This document shows, piece after piece, positions 42,042-50,746 of a stretch of 64,000 nucleotides of DNA (its first letter is position 1; each line of letters opens with the position of its first letter). Both the position numbers and the translations under genes were made by a program. Location of the stretch: assembly GCF_965184065.1 (NCBI RefSeq), contig NZ_OZ239098.1. One strand, written 5' to 3'. This DNA comes from Methylopumilus sp026399645 (GTDB lineage: Bacteria; Pseudomonadota; Gammaproteobacteria; Burkholderiales; Methylophilaceae). The notes beneath the pieces were generated by a model. It saw only the letters and a list, made by a program, of their open reading frames with translations. It was not told the DNA's origin and did not search any database.

Positions 42042-43472
42042 TTGCTTATTTGGTTTGTCTCTCTTTATCTTCTTGTCACAATTGGGATTGGTATTTTTGT
42101 ATCTTCTCGAGTTAAAACTACTAAAGACTATGCTATCGCCGGAAGACACCTCCCGCTCCCTATCGTCACTGCTACAGTTTTTGCAACTTGGTTTGGTGCA
42201 GAAGCAATTTTTGGAGTGTCGTCTACTTTTGTTAAGGAAGGCTTAAATGGAGTTGTGGCTGACCCTTTTGGATCGAGTCTTTGTTTAATAATTGCGGGCA
42301 TTTTCTTTTCTACTAAATTATATAAATTAAATATTATTACTTTAGGGGACTTTTATAGGGCTAGATACAATAGAACTGTTGAAGTATTAACTACTATTGC
42401 AATCGTCATTTCATATTTGGGATGGGTTGCGGCTCAGATTAAAGCGCTTGGATTAATATTTAATCTTATTACACATCAAATGATTAGCGAAGAAATGGGC
42501 ATGGTTATTGGCATCTTAATTGTCCTGACCTTCACTACTTTTGGTGGCATGCTATCTGTGGCAATCCTAGACTTTATTCAAATGATCGTAGTTATTGGTG
42601 GGCTTCTTTATATTGCATATGCTATTTCTCACTTAACAGGAGGTATTGTCCCAGTCATTGAGAGCGCCTCAATAAATCATAAGTTAGACTTTTTCCCAAA
42701 AGGTAATATCTGGACATGGATTACTTTCTTTGGTACATGGATCACCATGATGCTGGGGTCAGTTCCTCAACAAGACGTTTTTCAACGCGTAACATCTGCT
42801 AAAACTGCAAAGGTGGCCTTATACGGCTCAATACTTGGGGCTACAATTTACTTTATATTTACTTTTGTACCAATGTTTATAGCGTATTCGGCCACCTTAA
42901 TTGACCCTGAGTATTTTAACGGTCTCGTCAATACAAACTCACAGCATGTCTTACCTATGCTTGTGCTTAGCTACATGCCCCTCTTCGCTCAAGTAATATT
43001 CTTTGGAGCTGTTCTATCAGCAATAATGAGTTGCTCATCAGCAACACTTCTAGCACCGTCCATTTCTTTTGCAGAAAATATTGTTAAAGGTTATTTCCCA
43101 AAAATCAGTGACAAACATTTGCTTAAAATTATGAGAATTACTCTTGTATGTTTTTCTGCTGTCGTCTTGCTATATGCCCTTAGTTCAAATCTTTCAATTT
43201 TTGGCATGGTTGAATCGGCTTATAAAATTACACTTGCAGGTGCTTTTGTGCCTCTTGTATTTGGTGCATTTTGGAAAAAAGCTAATAGCCAAGGTGCTTT
43301 GATGGCAATTATTGGCGGTATAGGGTCATGGTTATTCGTAGAATTATTTATAGGTGACAAAGCGCTGATACCTGCTCAACTAATTGGCTTGGGCAATAGT
43401 ATTATTGGGATGGTTGTAGGATCTTTGTTACCGAAGATTATCAAAGGAACAAATAAGCTTAGTAATAATTAG
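42042..43472 (+). CDS. Sodium:solute symporter family transporter
   Basis: SSS-family (LeuT-fold) transporter of 476 residues with about 13 membrane helices. Seen: YAIAGRHLPLPIVTATVFATWFGAEAIFGVSS, WVAAQIKALGLI, the LGSVPQQDVFQRVTSAKTAK signature loop and AIMSCSSATLLAPS in the later half. These are the standard SSS positions for sodium and substrate sites. The substrate cannot be told from sequence. Start TTG 42042 with AGGAAG at 7-nt spacing. It follows ubiB by 17 nt, so it may be co-transcribed; its stop overlaps mutM by 4 bp. Confidence 0.9.
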   Translation: MLIWFVSLYLLVTIGIGIFVSSRVKTTKDYAIAGRHLPLPIVTATVFATWFGAEAIFGVSSTFVKEGLNGVVADPFGSSLCLIIAGIFFSTKLYKLNIITLGDFYRARYNRTVEVLTTIAIVISYLGWVAAQIKALGLIFNLITHQMISEEMGMVIGILIVLTFTTFGGMLSVAILDFIQMIVVIGGLLYIAYAISHLTGGIVPVIESASINHKLDFFPKGNIWTWITFFGTWITMMLGSVPQQDVFQRVTSAKTAKVALYGSILGATIYFIFTFVPMFIAYSATLIDPEYFNGLVNTNSQHVLPMLVLSYMPLFAQVIFFGAVLSAIMSCSSATLLAPSISFAENIVKGYFPKISDKHLLKIMRITLVCFSAVVLLYALSSNLSIFGMVESAYKITLAGAFVPLVFGAFWKKANSQGALMAIIGGIGSWLFVELFIGDKALIPAQLIGLGNSIIGMVVGSLLPKIIKGTNKLSNN

Positions 43473-44284
43473 CCCTGACACTTGATACAGAAGAAACTTG
43501 AGCGCTGTCCAATTTTCTTATTTTCGATAATTGTTTTGCACTTTCGACAAGGCTTGCCCGTCATTCCATACACATTATAAGTTTGCTGAAAATAACCAGA
43601 CTGTCCATTCACATTATAAAAATCTTTAAGTGAGCTTCCGCCTAATTCAATCGCTTTTATTAATGTCGCCTTAATATATTTAACAATCTTTGTGCATTCG
43701 CTCAGGGAAATATCCTTGCCTGGTTTACTGGGAAGCACTCCGGCTTTAAATAATGACTCACTTGCGTATATATTGCCAACACCCACAACAATATGGCTAT
43801 CCATAATGATATTTTTAATAGGTGAATTTTTATTATGCGTTTTCGAAAATAAATAGTCTCTAGTGAATAAGTCTTCCAATGGTTCTGGACCGAGCTTAGA
43901 AATTAAAAAATGATTTTTGATCTCTCCATCGACCCAGAGTATGGATCCAAACCTTCTTGGGTCTGTATACCTTAAAATATTATTTGAATTATGAAACGCA
44001 ATATCAACATGATCATGCTTTTGAGGGGGCGTCTCTTTATCTAAGATTTCAAGCCGTCCTGACATGCCCAAATGGATCATGAGGGATCCTTTTTCAAATT
44101 GAATAACAATATATTTAGCGCGTCTTTTTATATGAAGTATTTTTTGGTTGGGGAGTGTTTTTTTTAAATGCGAAGGGATTGGCCATCTTAGAGATGGATT
44201 TCTAACAATAATATTTGAAATAGATTTTTGAAGTATAGGCTTGAGACCTATGCAGGTAATCTCAACCTCTGGAAGCTCAGGCAT
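43469..44284 (-). CDS. mutM: Formamidopyrimidine-DNA glycosylase
   Basis: Excises oxidised purines (8-oxoguanine) and cleaves the AP site. 271 residues. N-terminal MPELPEVE with catalytic Pro2 and Glu3, Lys in IKRRAKYIVIQ, VGNIYASESLFKAGVLPSKPG helix-two-turn-helix and C-terminal zinc finger CRKC-x16-CIKC (YGMTGKPCRKC, FFCIKCQG). Distinct from Nei by the MPELPEVE and GNIYASE sequences. Last base pairs are shared with the symporter gene. Next gene upstream on this strand, the DUF4340 protein, is 8 nt away. Confidence 0.97.
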   Translation of the reverse strand: MPELPEVEITCIGLKPILQKSISNIIVRNPSLRWPIPSHLKKTLPNQKILHIKRRAKYIVIQFEKGSLMIHLGMSGRLEILDKETPPQKHDHVDIAFHNSNNILRYTDPRRFGSILWVDGEIKNHFLISKLGPEPLEDLFTRDYLFSKTHNKNSPIKNIIMDSHIVVGVGNIYASESLFKAGVLPSKPGKDISLSECTKIVKYIKATLIKAIELGGSSLKDFYNVNGQSGYFQQTYNVYGMTGKPCRKCKTIIENKKIGQRSSFFCIKCQG

Positions 44285-44292
44285 AAAAGGAT

Positions 44293-45180
44293 TTATTTTT
44301 TAGAATGTTCAATGGGAGGATTCATCATAGTAAATCCAATATCGCTCCCAAAGTGGTAAAGCAAACCTTCATCTACTCTATATAACTGCGTCTCCGGTGA
44401 TTCTTGCACACGTAGAAAGGTAATTTTTTTTCCATCTACCGTATGGATGTCAAAGCTCTTATATGGAATCCTGGAATCAATAGAATATTTTTCAACCGAC
44501 TTTGCTGGATTTTTAATCCATGTCATATCAAACCATTCAGCCATCTCGTTTTGTTTGAATTGACTACCCTCATTAGCAGACCACTCGTTATTATTACGGG
44601 TGACTTTTAATCTTTTAGATTGCCATTGTTCAAGACGAGAAAAATTGAAATCTTTAATTTCCTCAGATTTGCTTAAGGGCAACTTGTCAATAAGCTCAAT
44701 AGGCTGCGTAGCAGCAGATTCAGAATAAGAACCACTAATAAGGTACACATTATCTTTATATAAAAGGTATTGGTCTTCTGTTACAGAATTGTATGTGCCA
44801 AAAATAAACTCCTCTTCCATTCCTTTATGAATCAATTTTAATTTCATCGTGGGTTTATCTAAACCGTATTTGGCTAGATCGTTTGAAGGTAATTTTTCAC
44901 TGCTTGATGTTGCTACGATGGAAATAATTTTTTGTATTGAAAATTGATCCGCTCTAGCTTTTATGGGTTCAATCATATCCCATGACTCAGTAGATTTTTT
45001 AAAGAATACTGATGCTTTGGATGGAAAATCTATCTTTATCGAGTCAAAATCACTCAAATTAAATGTGCTAATTGAAAATTGTTTTGTTTGCTTTATCTTG
45101 GCAGGCTTAAGAAATAAGAAAAGTGATATCGACAAGACCATCACTAGCAAGATAATATTAATTAACCACCTATTTTTCAT
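44293..45180 (-). CDS. DUF4340 membrane-anchored protein of a Gld-like ABC system
   Basis: 295 residues with an N-terminal membrane anchor (WLINIILLVMVLSISLFLFL) and an extracytoplasmic region. Recognisable DUF4340 elements: FSISTFNLSDFDSIKIDFP, WDMIEPIKARADQFSIQKIISIVATSSSEKL, KYGLDKPTMKLKLIHKG and VYLISGSYSESAATQPIELIDKLP. Biochemical function unknown. It is the fourth gene of a tight unit with an ATPase, an ABC-2 permease and a GldG-like protein, with 9-nt spacing to the GldG-like gene. Confidence 0.85.
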   Translation of the reverse strand: MKNRWLINIILLVMVLSISLFLFLKPAKIKQTKQFSISTFNLSDFDSIKIDFPSKASVFFKKSTESWDMIEPIKARADQFSIQKIISIVATSSSEKLPSNDLAKYGLDKPTMKLKLIHKGMEEEFIFGTYNSVTEDQYLLYKDNVYLISGSYSESAATQPIELIDKLPLSKSEEIKDFNFSRLEQWQSKRLKVTRNNNEWSANEGSQFKQNEMAEWFDMTWIKNPAKSVEKYSIDSRIPYKSFDIHTVDGKKITFLRVQESPETQLYRVDEGLLYHFGSDIGFTMMNPPIEHSKK

Positions 45181-45189
45181 AGTTACAAA

Positions 45190-46575
45190 TTAAGCTTTTC
45201 TTCGTTTGAGCCAAAATAATATACCTACAACGAAAAAACCAATCGGTATAAAGTATTCAAAACTGTGAAATACGGTCCATGCAATAATGAATGAAATTTG
45301 ATTGTCAGGAATGGTGACATTCACATCTTTTAACGGCATTGGCTGTATTGAAATTAAATTATCATCACCTGATAACCAGTTAATCATATTGATCCCAAGA
45401 TCTAAATTGCCGCCATTTACAATAAATGTATTAGATAAGAAATTACCATTACCTACCACCACAACTCTTTGACCTTTTTTTCCATACACCCTTTGAAGTG
45501 CTACTGCTATATTAATTGGGCCAGACTTATCTTTGCTTTTATCGAAAGTAGGTTTCTGATTTGTCATTACTTGGGAAGACTCCAGCCAACCATTAGGAGA
45601 CACTTCTATCAATTTACTAACTTCCCAACCATTATCTAAAGTCCCCTTAGCATTAACTTCGTGTGCATTAGAAAATCGGGTTCCTAGCATAAAGTTTCTA
45701 GTAATAGGATGTTCCCCATATGAGGAAGCAGAAGCAATATTTTCATTAGCCCCTTCAACCTTCTCTGCTGGATCTATGACTTGTCCGCTTGAAACACTTA
45801 ATCCAAGATATGTAGCAATTTCATCTAAGCCACGGAAGTTATTATCATCAAGAAGCCAAAGTAGATTTCCACCCGACTCTAGGAATTTTTTAATTTTTTT
45901 TGCTTCAACAGGAGAAATAATTTTTTGCGGGCTTGCAATTACTAGCATTGAACCATTAAGAGGGACTTCTGATTCAATAGTTAAATTTAAATTAGCAAAT
46001 TTCAACCCTTTAGATTCTAATTGCTTCCCAAACTCACCCACGTCGTTATTTTTAAGCCCAATTAAGTTTCTTTCGCCATGTCCATCTAGATACATAACGG
46101 CCCGTTGGCTTGTTCTTGATAAGCGCATAAAAAGATTTGTCATCTCTTGCTCTGCAAAAGGGGGTTTAATATGCTCAGATCTTTTTTGATATTCAACCAC
46201 AACTTCGCCGTCTTCCTTAATACCGTTTTCCTGTGCTAACTTCGGCTCTTTTATTGGGCTAATAAATTTCACGTTAATATCAGGTTTCGTTCTCTGATAT
46301 CTCGCCATAAAATTAATGATGCCCTGCCTAAATGTGTCTCCATTATTCACGTCATCTTCAGAAGCGAAGACAGTAAGAGTGACAGGGCCTTGCATTTGCT
46401 TTAATACATTAATACTTCCGGTTGTTAATGTATTTCTATTGGCTTGTGTTATGTCTTTAGAAAACTTGTATTGATTTGCAAGGAAGCCTAATAAAAATAT
46501 TAAAGCAATAAATAAAACTACAAAAAAACTATTTTGTATAAGAATCTGTAATCTTAGTTTTGGATTAACTTTCAT
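45190..46575 (-). CDS. GldG-like ABC transporter auxiliary protein
   Basis: 461 residues, ABC_transp_aux (GldG) family. N-terminal helix (about 12-32) and C-terminal helix (about 430-455, IIAWTVFHSFEYFIPIGFFVVGILFWLKRRK) flank a large extracytoplasmic domain. Conserved GldG segments: ANRNTLTTGSINVLKQMQGPVTLTVFAS, MYLDGHGERNLIGLKNNDVGEFGKQLESKGLK, and SGGNLLWLLDDNN. The GHGERN stretch resembles an IFT52/GldG core motif. Partner of the ABC permease and ATPase upstream. Cargo unknown. Confidence 0.88.
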   Translation of the reverse strand: MKVNPKLRLQILIQNSFFVVLFIALIFLLGFLANQYKFSKDITQANRNTLTTGSINVLKQMQGPVTLTVFASEDDVNNGDTFRQGIINFMARYQRTKPDINVKFISPIKEPKLAQENGIKEDGEVVVEYQKRSEHIKPPFAEQEMTNLFMRLSRTSQRAVMYLDGHGERNLIGLKNNDVGEFGKQLESKGLKFANLNLTIESEVPLNGSMLVIASPQKIISPVEAKKIKKFLESGGNLLWLLDDNNFRGLDEIATYLGLSVSSGQVIDPAEKVEGANENIASASSYGEHPITRNFMLGTRFSNAHEVNAKGTLDNGWEVSKLIEVSPNGWLESSQVMTNQKPTFDKSKDKSGPINIAVALQRVYGKKGQRVVVVGNGNFLSNTFIVNGGNLDLGINMINWLSGDDNLISIQPMPLKDVNVTIPDNQISFIIAWTVFHSFEYFIPIGFFVVGILFWLKRRKA

Positions 46576-46577
46576 AA

Positions 46578-47336
46578 TTATCCACGAAGCCTTTCTGCAT
46601 CAAGACGTCTTATAGTTAATGTCAAAAATGTTGCAATGAATAAAAAGAAATAAATTAAATCTGAGGTATCAATCAATCCTCTTGAAAAGCTTTGAAAGTG
46701 TTTCATTAAGGATATGTATGCAAACCAGTGATTAGGGTCGCTTGCAAACATACTTTCAAGAAAAATTAAGGCAAATAATGAAATAAAACTTAAGATTGCA
46801 GCAATAATAGGCTGCTTTGTTAGACTTGAAAAATAAATTCCTAGAGCAGAAAAACTTCCTAAGAGAAGCCAAAGACCAAATGAGTTTGCAAGTAGATAGC
46901 CGAAATCTATATCCGACCAAATATTAAGTGTTATGAGCATCATAAAAATATAAACAATAAGAATGCTTAAGAAAATAATCAATCCAACAAATTTACCTAA
47001 AACAATTTCAGTTAAAGAAATTGGTGCGCTAAATAAAAATGGTAATGTTTGATTGCGCCTTTCTTCACTAATAAGACGCATCGTCAAAAGAGGAACGGCG
47101 AAGAGCATGATGTAGCGTGCTATTCCAAAAACTGTCTGGCCTACAAAAATCGTCACTCCAACTCTTTCAGCAGGTCTTACTGCGCCTGACATCACTTCAA
47201 AATATTTATTTACTCCGGTAAGATAAAAATTACCAAGCAATGCCATAAGAAGGGCCAATATAGTCCATCCCATTGGTGAAGCAAATAAACTTTTAAGCTC
47301 TTTTCTTGCGATATTCATAATCATATTAGCGCTCAC
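46578..47336 (-). CDS. ABC-2 type permease of a Gld-like system
   Basis: 252 residues with about six membrane helices; NosY/GldF-like ABC-2 permease. Seen: N-terminal IARKELKSLFASPMGWTILALLMA, the TMRLISEERRNQTLPFLFSAPISLTEIVLGKFVG consensus of this family, and the C-terminal FLFIATFLTLTIRRLDAERLRG. The start is uncertain: GTG 47336, ATG 47324 or ATG 47318 (MNIARKELKS); none has a clear ribosome-binding site. It follows the ATPase by 10 nt and precedes the GldG-like gene by 2 nt. Confidence 0.9.
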   Translation of the reverse strand: MSANMIMNIARKELKSLFASPMGWTILALLMALLGNFYLTGVNKYFEVMSGAVRPAERVGVTIFVGQTVFGIARYIMLFAVPLLTMRLISEERRNQTLPFLFSAPISLTEIVLGKFVGLIIFLSILIVYIFMMLITLNIWSDIDFGYLLANSFGLWLLLGSFSALGIYFSSLTKQPIIAAILSFISLFALIFLESMFASDPNHWFAYISLMKHFQSFSRGLIDTSDLIYFFLFIATFLTLTIRRLDAERLRG

Positions 47337-47346
47337 TCATATTCAT

Positions 47347-48279
47347 TTAATTTACCGGTTTCATCTGGGTTAATTGAACAAAGACATCTTCAAGACTCGT
47401 TTGATCAGGTGCTATTTGATAAAGTCCCCAGCTATTTTTTACTGATAACTTTACGATAGCCTCTGCCGGAGATTGTTTATTTTTAAAGTGAATACGATAC
47501 ATACGATCTTCTGCCTTTTCAACTTTAGTAACTCCTTCAATATCCTTAAGTGCTGCGAGTGCAGGTGCTTTTGCAAAGCCCACCATAAGCTTGTTACCTT
47601 GTCGATGCTGTTTTAATTCATCAATTGACCCATGAAATACTAAATTACCTTTATCAATAATTTGAACGCGGTCACATACCATTTCAACTTCAGGAAGAAT
47701 ATGAGTAGATAAAATTACACTGTGTTTTTGACCAATTTCTCTAATCAGCGCTCTAATTTCTCTAATTTGAATTGGATCAAGACCTACTGTGGGTTCATCA
47801 AGAATTACAACTAATGGGTTATGAATTATTGCCTGAGCAATTGCTACACGCTGCTGATAACCATTAGATAAGTTTTCAATTAATCGCTTACTCATATGGC
47901 TTAGTCCACATTTTTGTTTCGCAATTTCTACAGCTTTATTAATTTGCTTGCTTGGGACCTTATGCAGACGAGCAGCAATGGTTAAAAATTCATCTACCGT
48001 AAGTTCTTTATATATAGGACGCATCTCAGGTAAATACCCAATTAATGCTTTTGCTTCCTTAGGATTTTCCATCATATCAATGCCGCAAATTTTTACGGTT
48101 CCGAGCGAGGGGGCTAGATTTCCCGTAAGCATTCGCATCGTGGTCGACTTGCCAGCACCATTAGGCCCCAAAAAGCCCAAAACCTCACCTTTTTCCAGTT
48201 GAAAACTTACATTTTTAACGGCCTCGCGACCCCCAAAAAGGCGCGTCAGCTCAATAGCTTCTAAGGTTAAATTTGACAT
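47347..48279 (-). CDS. ABC transporter ATP-binding protein of a Gld-like system
   Basis: 310-residue ATPase of the CcmA/GldA type. Seen: GPNGAGKSTTMRMLTG Walker A, YLPEMRPIYKELTVDEFL, signature LSNGYQQRVAIAQAI, Walker B VVILDEPTVGLDPIQI and switch His in LSTHILPEVE; the C-terminal 80 residues are the ACT-like extension common in GldA/NodI-type proteins. The signature has Asn in place of the first Gly (LSNGY), usual in this subfamily. First gene of the four-gene unit, with a possible -10 41 nt upstream. Confidence 0.92.
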   Translation of the reverse strand: MSNLTLEAIELTRLFGGREAVKNVSFQLEKGEVLGFLGPNGAGKSTTMRMLTGNLAPSLGTVKICGIDMMENPKEAKALIGYLPEMRPIYKELTVDEFLTIAARLHKVPSKQINKAVEIAKQKCGLSHMSKRLIENLSNGYQQRVAIAQAIIHNPLVVILDEPTVGLDPIQIREIRALIREIGQKHSVILSTHILPEVEMVCDRVQIIDKGNLVFHGSIDELKQHRQGNKLMVGFAKAPALAALKDIEGVTKVEKAEDRMYRIHFKNKQSPAEAIVKLSVKNSWGLYQIAPDQTSLEDVFVQLTQMKPVN

Positions 48280-48319
48280 AGATGTTTTTTTGAATTTTTA
48301 TTAAAAAAATGAATCATAG

Positions 48320-48325
48320 ATTATA
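48320..48325 (-). promoter_or_regulatory. -10 element for the Gld-like operon
   Basis: TATAAT on the minus strand (plus ATTATA at 48320-48325), 41 nt before the ATPase start. The -35 region (about GTAAAG) is poor. The same 155-nt divergent region also holds a 7-bp dyad CTAAATT/AATTTAG at 48378-48397 closer to the TPR gene. Confidence 0.4.
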
Positions 48326-48434
48326 CATATTAAAATATCTTGCTTTACTTTATTAAGCCCCGGATCATTGCTGACAGCTAAATTATTAACAATTTAGTTT
48401 AAACTATTGTAGAAATCAAATCTCAGGAATCTTT

Positions 48435-50105
48435 ATGCATCTGCTTAGAATATTTACTTTTTTTACTTTTCTCTTATTCAGTATTTTAACTAATGCAAAG
48501 CCTGGCACATCCAGTTCCGTCAGTAATTATACCAATCCTGATCTCGTTTTTAGGCTCTTATTAGCTGAAATTGCTTCTCAACGAGGGGAGCTTAATCTTG
48601 CAAGCGAACTCTTTTTAGATTTAGCTAAGCAAACTGATAACGGTTTTTTTGCCGAACGCGCGACAAAACTGACTGGCTTCACAAGGAATGCTGCATTGGC
48701 TCTAGAAGCTTCCAAAGTATGGAATGAGCTTAATAAAGAGTCTACTGACGCTCAACAAGCCTTAAGCGAAATACTTATAGCCAACAATAAACTTAGCGAA
48801 GCAAAGCCAATTTTACAAAAGTTACTCCTCAAAGAAAAAACAAGGGCGAGTGGCTTTTTATATTTAAATAGCATGCTTTCACGAGTTCCGGATAAGAAAG
48901 CGGTATTGACTTTAGTGGCCGAGCTCGCTCAACCCTATCCCAAATTAGCAGAAGCACATTTTGCGGTTGTGCATGCAGCATGGATTAGTAAAGATCAAAA
49001 AGCTTACGAAAAAGAATTGGCCACTATCACTCAAATTAAACCGGATTGGGAAATGCCGATCCTATTTAAAGGACAAATCTTGGCTCAAGAAAGCCCCGAA
49101 AAGGCCCTTAATTTCTACAGCAGCTTCTTAAACAAATATCCAAAATCAAACGACGTAAGGCTTGAATATGCAAAGCTACTAACAAATGGCCGGAAATTTA
49201 ATGAAGCTAAAAATGAATTTTTAAAACTTGTAAACACAGCAAATAGTTCTGCAGAGGTTACGATTGCTGTCGGTTTATTGTCTGTTGAGCTTGAAGATTA
49301 CGACCTTGCTGAAAAGTATTTTTTACAAAGCCTTAAAAGAAAACCAAAAGATCAAGATCAAGTCTTTATCTATCTTGCAAAGATTGCGGACAAAAAGAAT
49401 CTAACTGATGTAGCAATTACTTGGCTTAATAAGGTAGGCAATGGAAATCATTTTATTGAATCAAAACTAATTACAGCAGAAATCATTGCAAAAAAAGAAT
49501 CCGTCGATAAAGCGTTAGAATTTTTAAATACAATAAAATCTAATTCACCAGATGAAAAATTAAGTGTCGTTCAGTTAAAAACTTCTTTACTCACCCGATT
49601 CAACCGACATCAGGAAGCATTTCAGCTCATGCAGAATGAAGCATCTAACTACGCTCAATCTGCTGAATTCAAATTTGACTATGCGCTCCTTGCAGATAAG
49701 TTAAACAAATATGATTTAATGGAAAAGCTTTTAAGGGAAGCCATTAAAATTAAACCTGACTACGCTGTAGCTTATAACGCACTGGGCTATTCATTTGTTG
49801 ATAGAAATATTTATTTAGAAGACGCAAAGAAATATATTGAGGTTGCCTTATCAATCTCGCCTAATAATCATTACATTTTAGATAGTATGGGTTGGTTATA
49901 TTTCAGGCTCGGCAAGTTAGATTCAGCCCTTTCTTTTATTCAAAAAGCTTATGACGTTCAACAAGATCCAGAGATCGCAGCGCATCTTGGTGAAATTTTG
50001 TGGGCGCAAGGAAAGAAGAAAGAAGCTGGTGAAGTTCTAGAATTGTCACTTCAATCATTTCCTGATAATGAAGTTCTGAAAGAAACATTTAAAAGACTAC
50101 GTTAA
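48435..50105 (+). CDS. Secreted tetratricopeptide-repeat protein
   Basis: 556 residues with an N-terminal signal peptide (MHLLRIFTFFTFLLFSILTNA) and an all-helical body of TPR repeats. Repeats are visible in several places, e.g. GELNLASELFLDLAKQTDNGFFAERATKL, DDLAEKYFLQSLKRKPKD, YAVAYNALGYSFVDRN and NHYILDSMGWLYFRLGKLDSALSFIQKAYDVQQDPEIAAHLGEILWAQGKKKEAGEVLE. The last block matches TPR proteins often located upstream of lolB-ispE in betaproteobacteria. Role unknown, probably envelope assembly. lolB follows after 23 nt. Confidence 0.88.
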   Translation: MHLLRIFTFFTFLLFSILTNAKPGTSSSVSNYTNPDLVFRLLLAEIASQRGELNLASELFLDLAKQTDNGFFAERATKLTGFTRNAALALEASKVWNELNKESTDAQQALSEILIANNKLSEAKPILQKLLLKEKTRASGFLYLNSMLSRVPDKKAVLTLVAELAQPYPKLAEAHFAVVHAAWISKDQKAYEKELATITQIKPDWEMPILFKGQILAQESPEKALNFYSSFLNKYPKSNDVRLEYAKLLTNGRKFNEAKNEFLKLVNTANSSAEVTIAVGLLSVELEDYDLAEKYFLQSLKRKPKDQDQVFIYLAKIADKKNLTDVAITWLNKVGNGNHFIESKLITAEIIAKKESVDKALEFLNTIKSNSPDEKLSVVQLKTSLLTRFNRHQEAFQLMQNEASNYAQSAEFKFDYALLADKLNKYDLMEKLLREAIKIKPDYAVAYNALGYSFVDRNIYLEDAKKYIEVALSISPNNHYILDSMGWLYFRLGKLDSALSFIQKAYDVQQDPEIAAHLGEILWAQGKKKEAGEVLELSLQSFPDNEVLKETFKRLR

Positions 50106-50128
50106 TTCTTAACAGAGCTTTTATTTAA

Positions 50129-50746
50129 TTGAATTTTTTTAGCACCCTTCTGCTTGTAGCAACATTTTTCCTCTCAAGCTGCGCAACATTAAATGATCCA
50201 TTTAAGATATTTAGATCGCACTCGCCTGCTATTGAAACCCCACAAGCGATTGACGAAAATCGTTTTATCGAAAAATTTTCCATAAAAGCTAAATTTGCTT
50301 ACTCGGTCGATTCCAAAGGAGGCTCGGGCCGTCTGATTTGGCGATATGAAAACAACCAAGATGAGATTGATATCTTTTCGCCCTTTAATACCCAAGTTGC
50401 AAAAATTATTTATTCATCTAATGACAAACGCATCATTGATGCTAATGGAAAAGTTTTATCGGGTGATGACTTTGATCGCTACATACAATCTTTGTTTGGT
50501 AAAAATATTTCGCCAGATCTTTTTAGACATCTAATTACAAATCATGTTGATCAAATTAAAAATTTACATAAAGACGAAAATCAACTTAATCGTACAACTC
50601 ATTTTTATAATGATGAGTGGAATATCCTAATCAATGCTTTTAAAACTCAGGATGGCTTTACCATCCCCTCTAAAATATCAATTACCCAAGGTACATTTAG
50701 TTTTAATTTTATTGTGGAAGAGATTATTAACATTGCAGGCAAATGA
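50129..50746 (+). CDS. lolB: Outer-membrane lipoprotein LolB
   Basis: Receives lipoproteins from LolA and inserts them into the outer membrane. 205 residues. Lipoprotein signal with lipobox LSSC (Cys18) and the LolB fold: FSIKAKFAYSVDSKGGSGRLIWRYENNQDEIDIFSPFN, then ANGKVLSGDDFDRYIQSLFG. Start is TTG 50129 with only weak upstream GAG. It is followed by ispE with 14-nt overlap, the common lolB-ispE pairing. Confidence 0.92.
   Translation: MNFFSTLLLVATFFLSSCATLNDPFKIFRSHSPAIETPQAIDENRFIEKFSIKAKFAYSVDSKGGSGRLIWRYENNQDEIDIFSPFNTQVAKIIYSSNDKRIIDANGKVLSGDDFDRYIQSLFGKNISPDLFRHLITNHVDQIKNLHKDENQLNRTTHFYNDEWNILINAFKTQDGFTIPSKISITQGTFSFNFIVEEIINIAGK

Noticed and set aside
45776..46189. 137-residue plus-strand frame inside the GldG-like gene
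   Set aside because: Entirely antisense to a well-supported coding sequence; composition is not protein-like.
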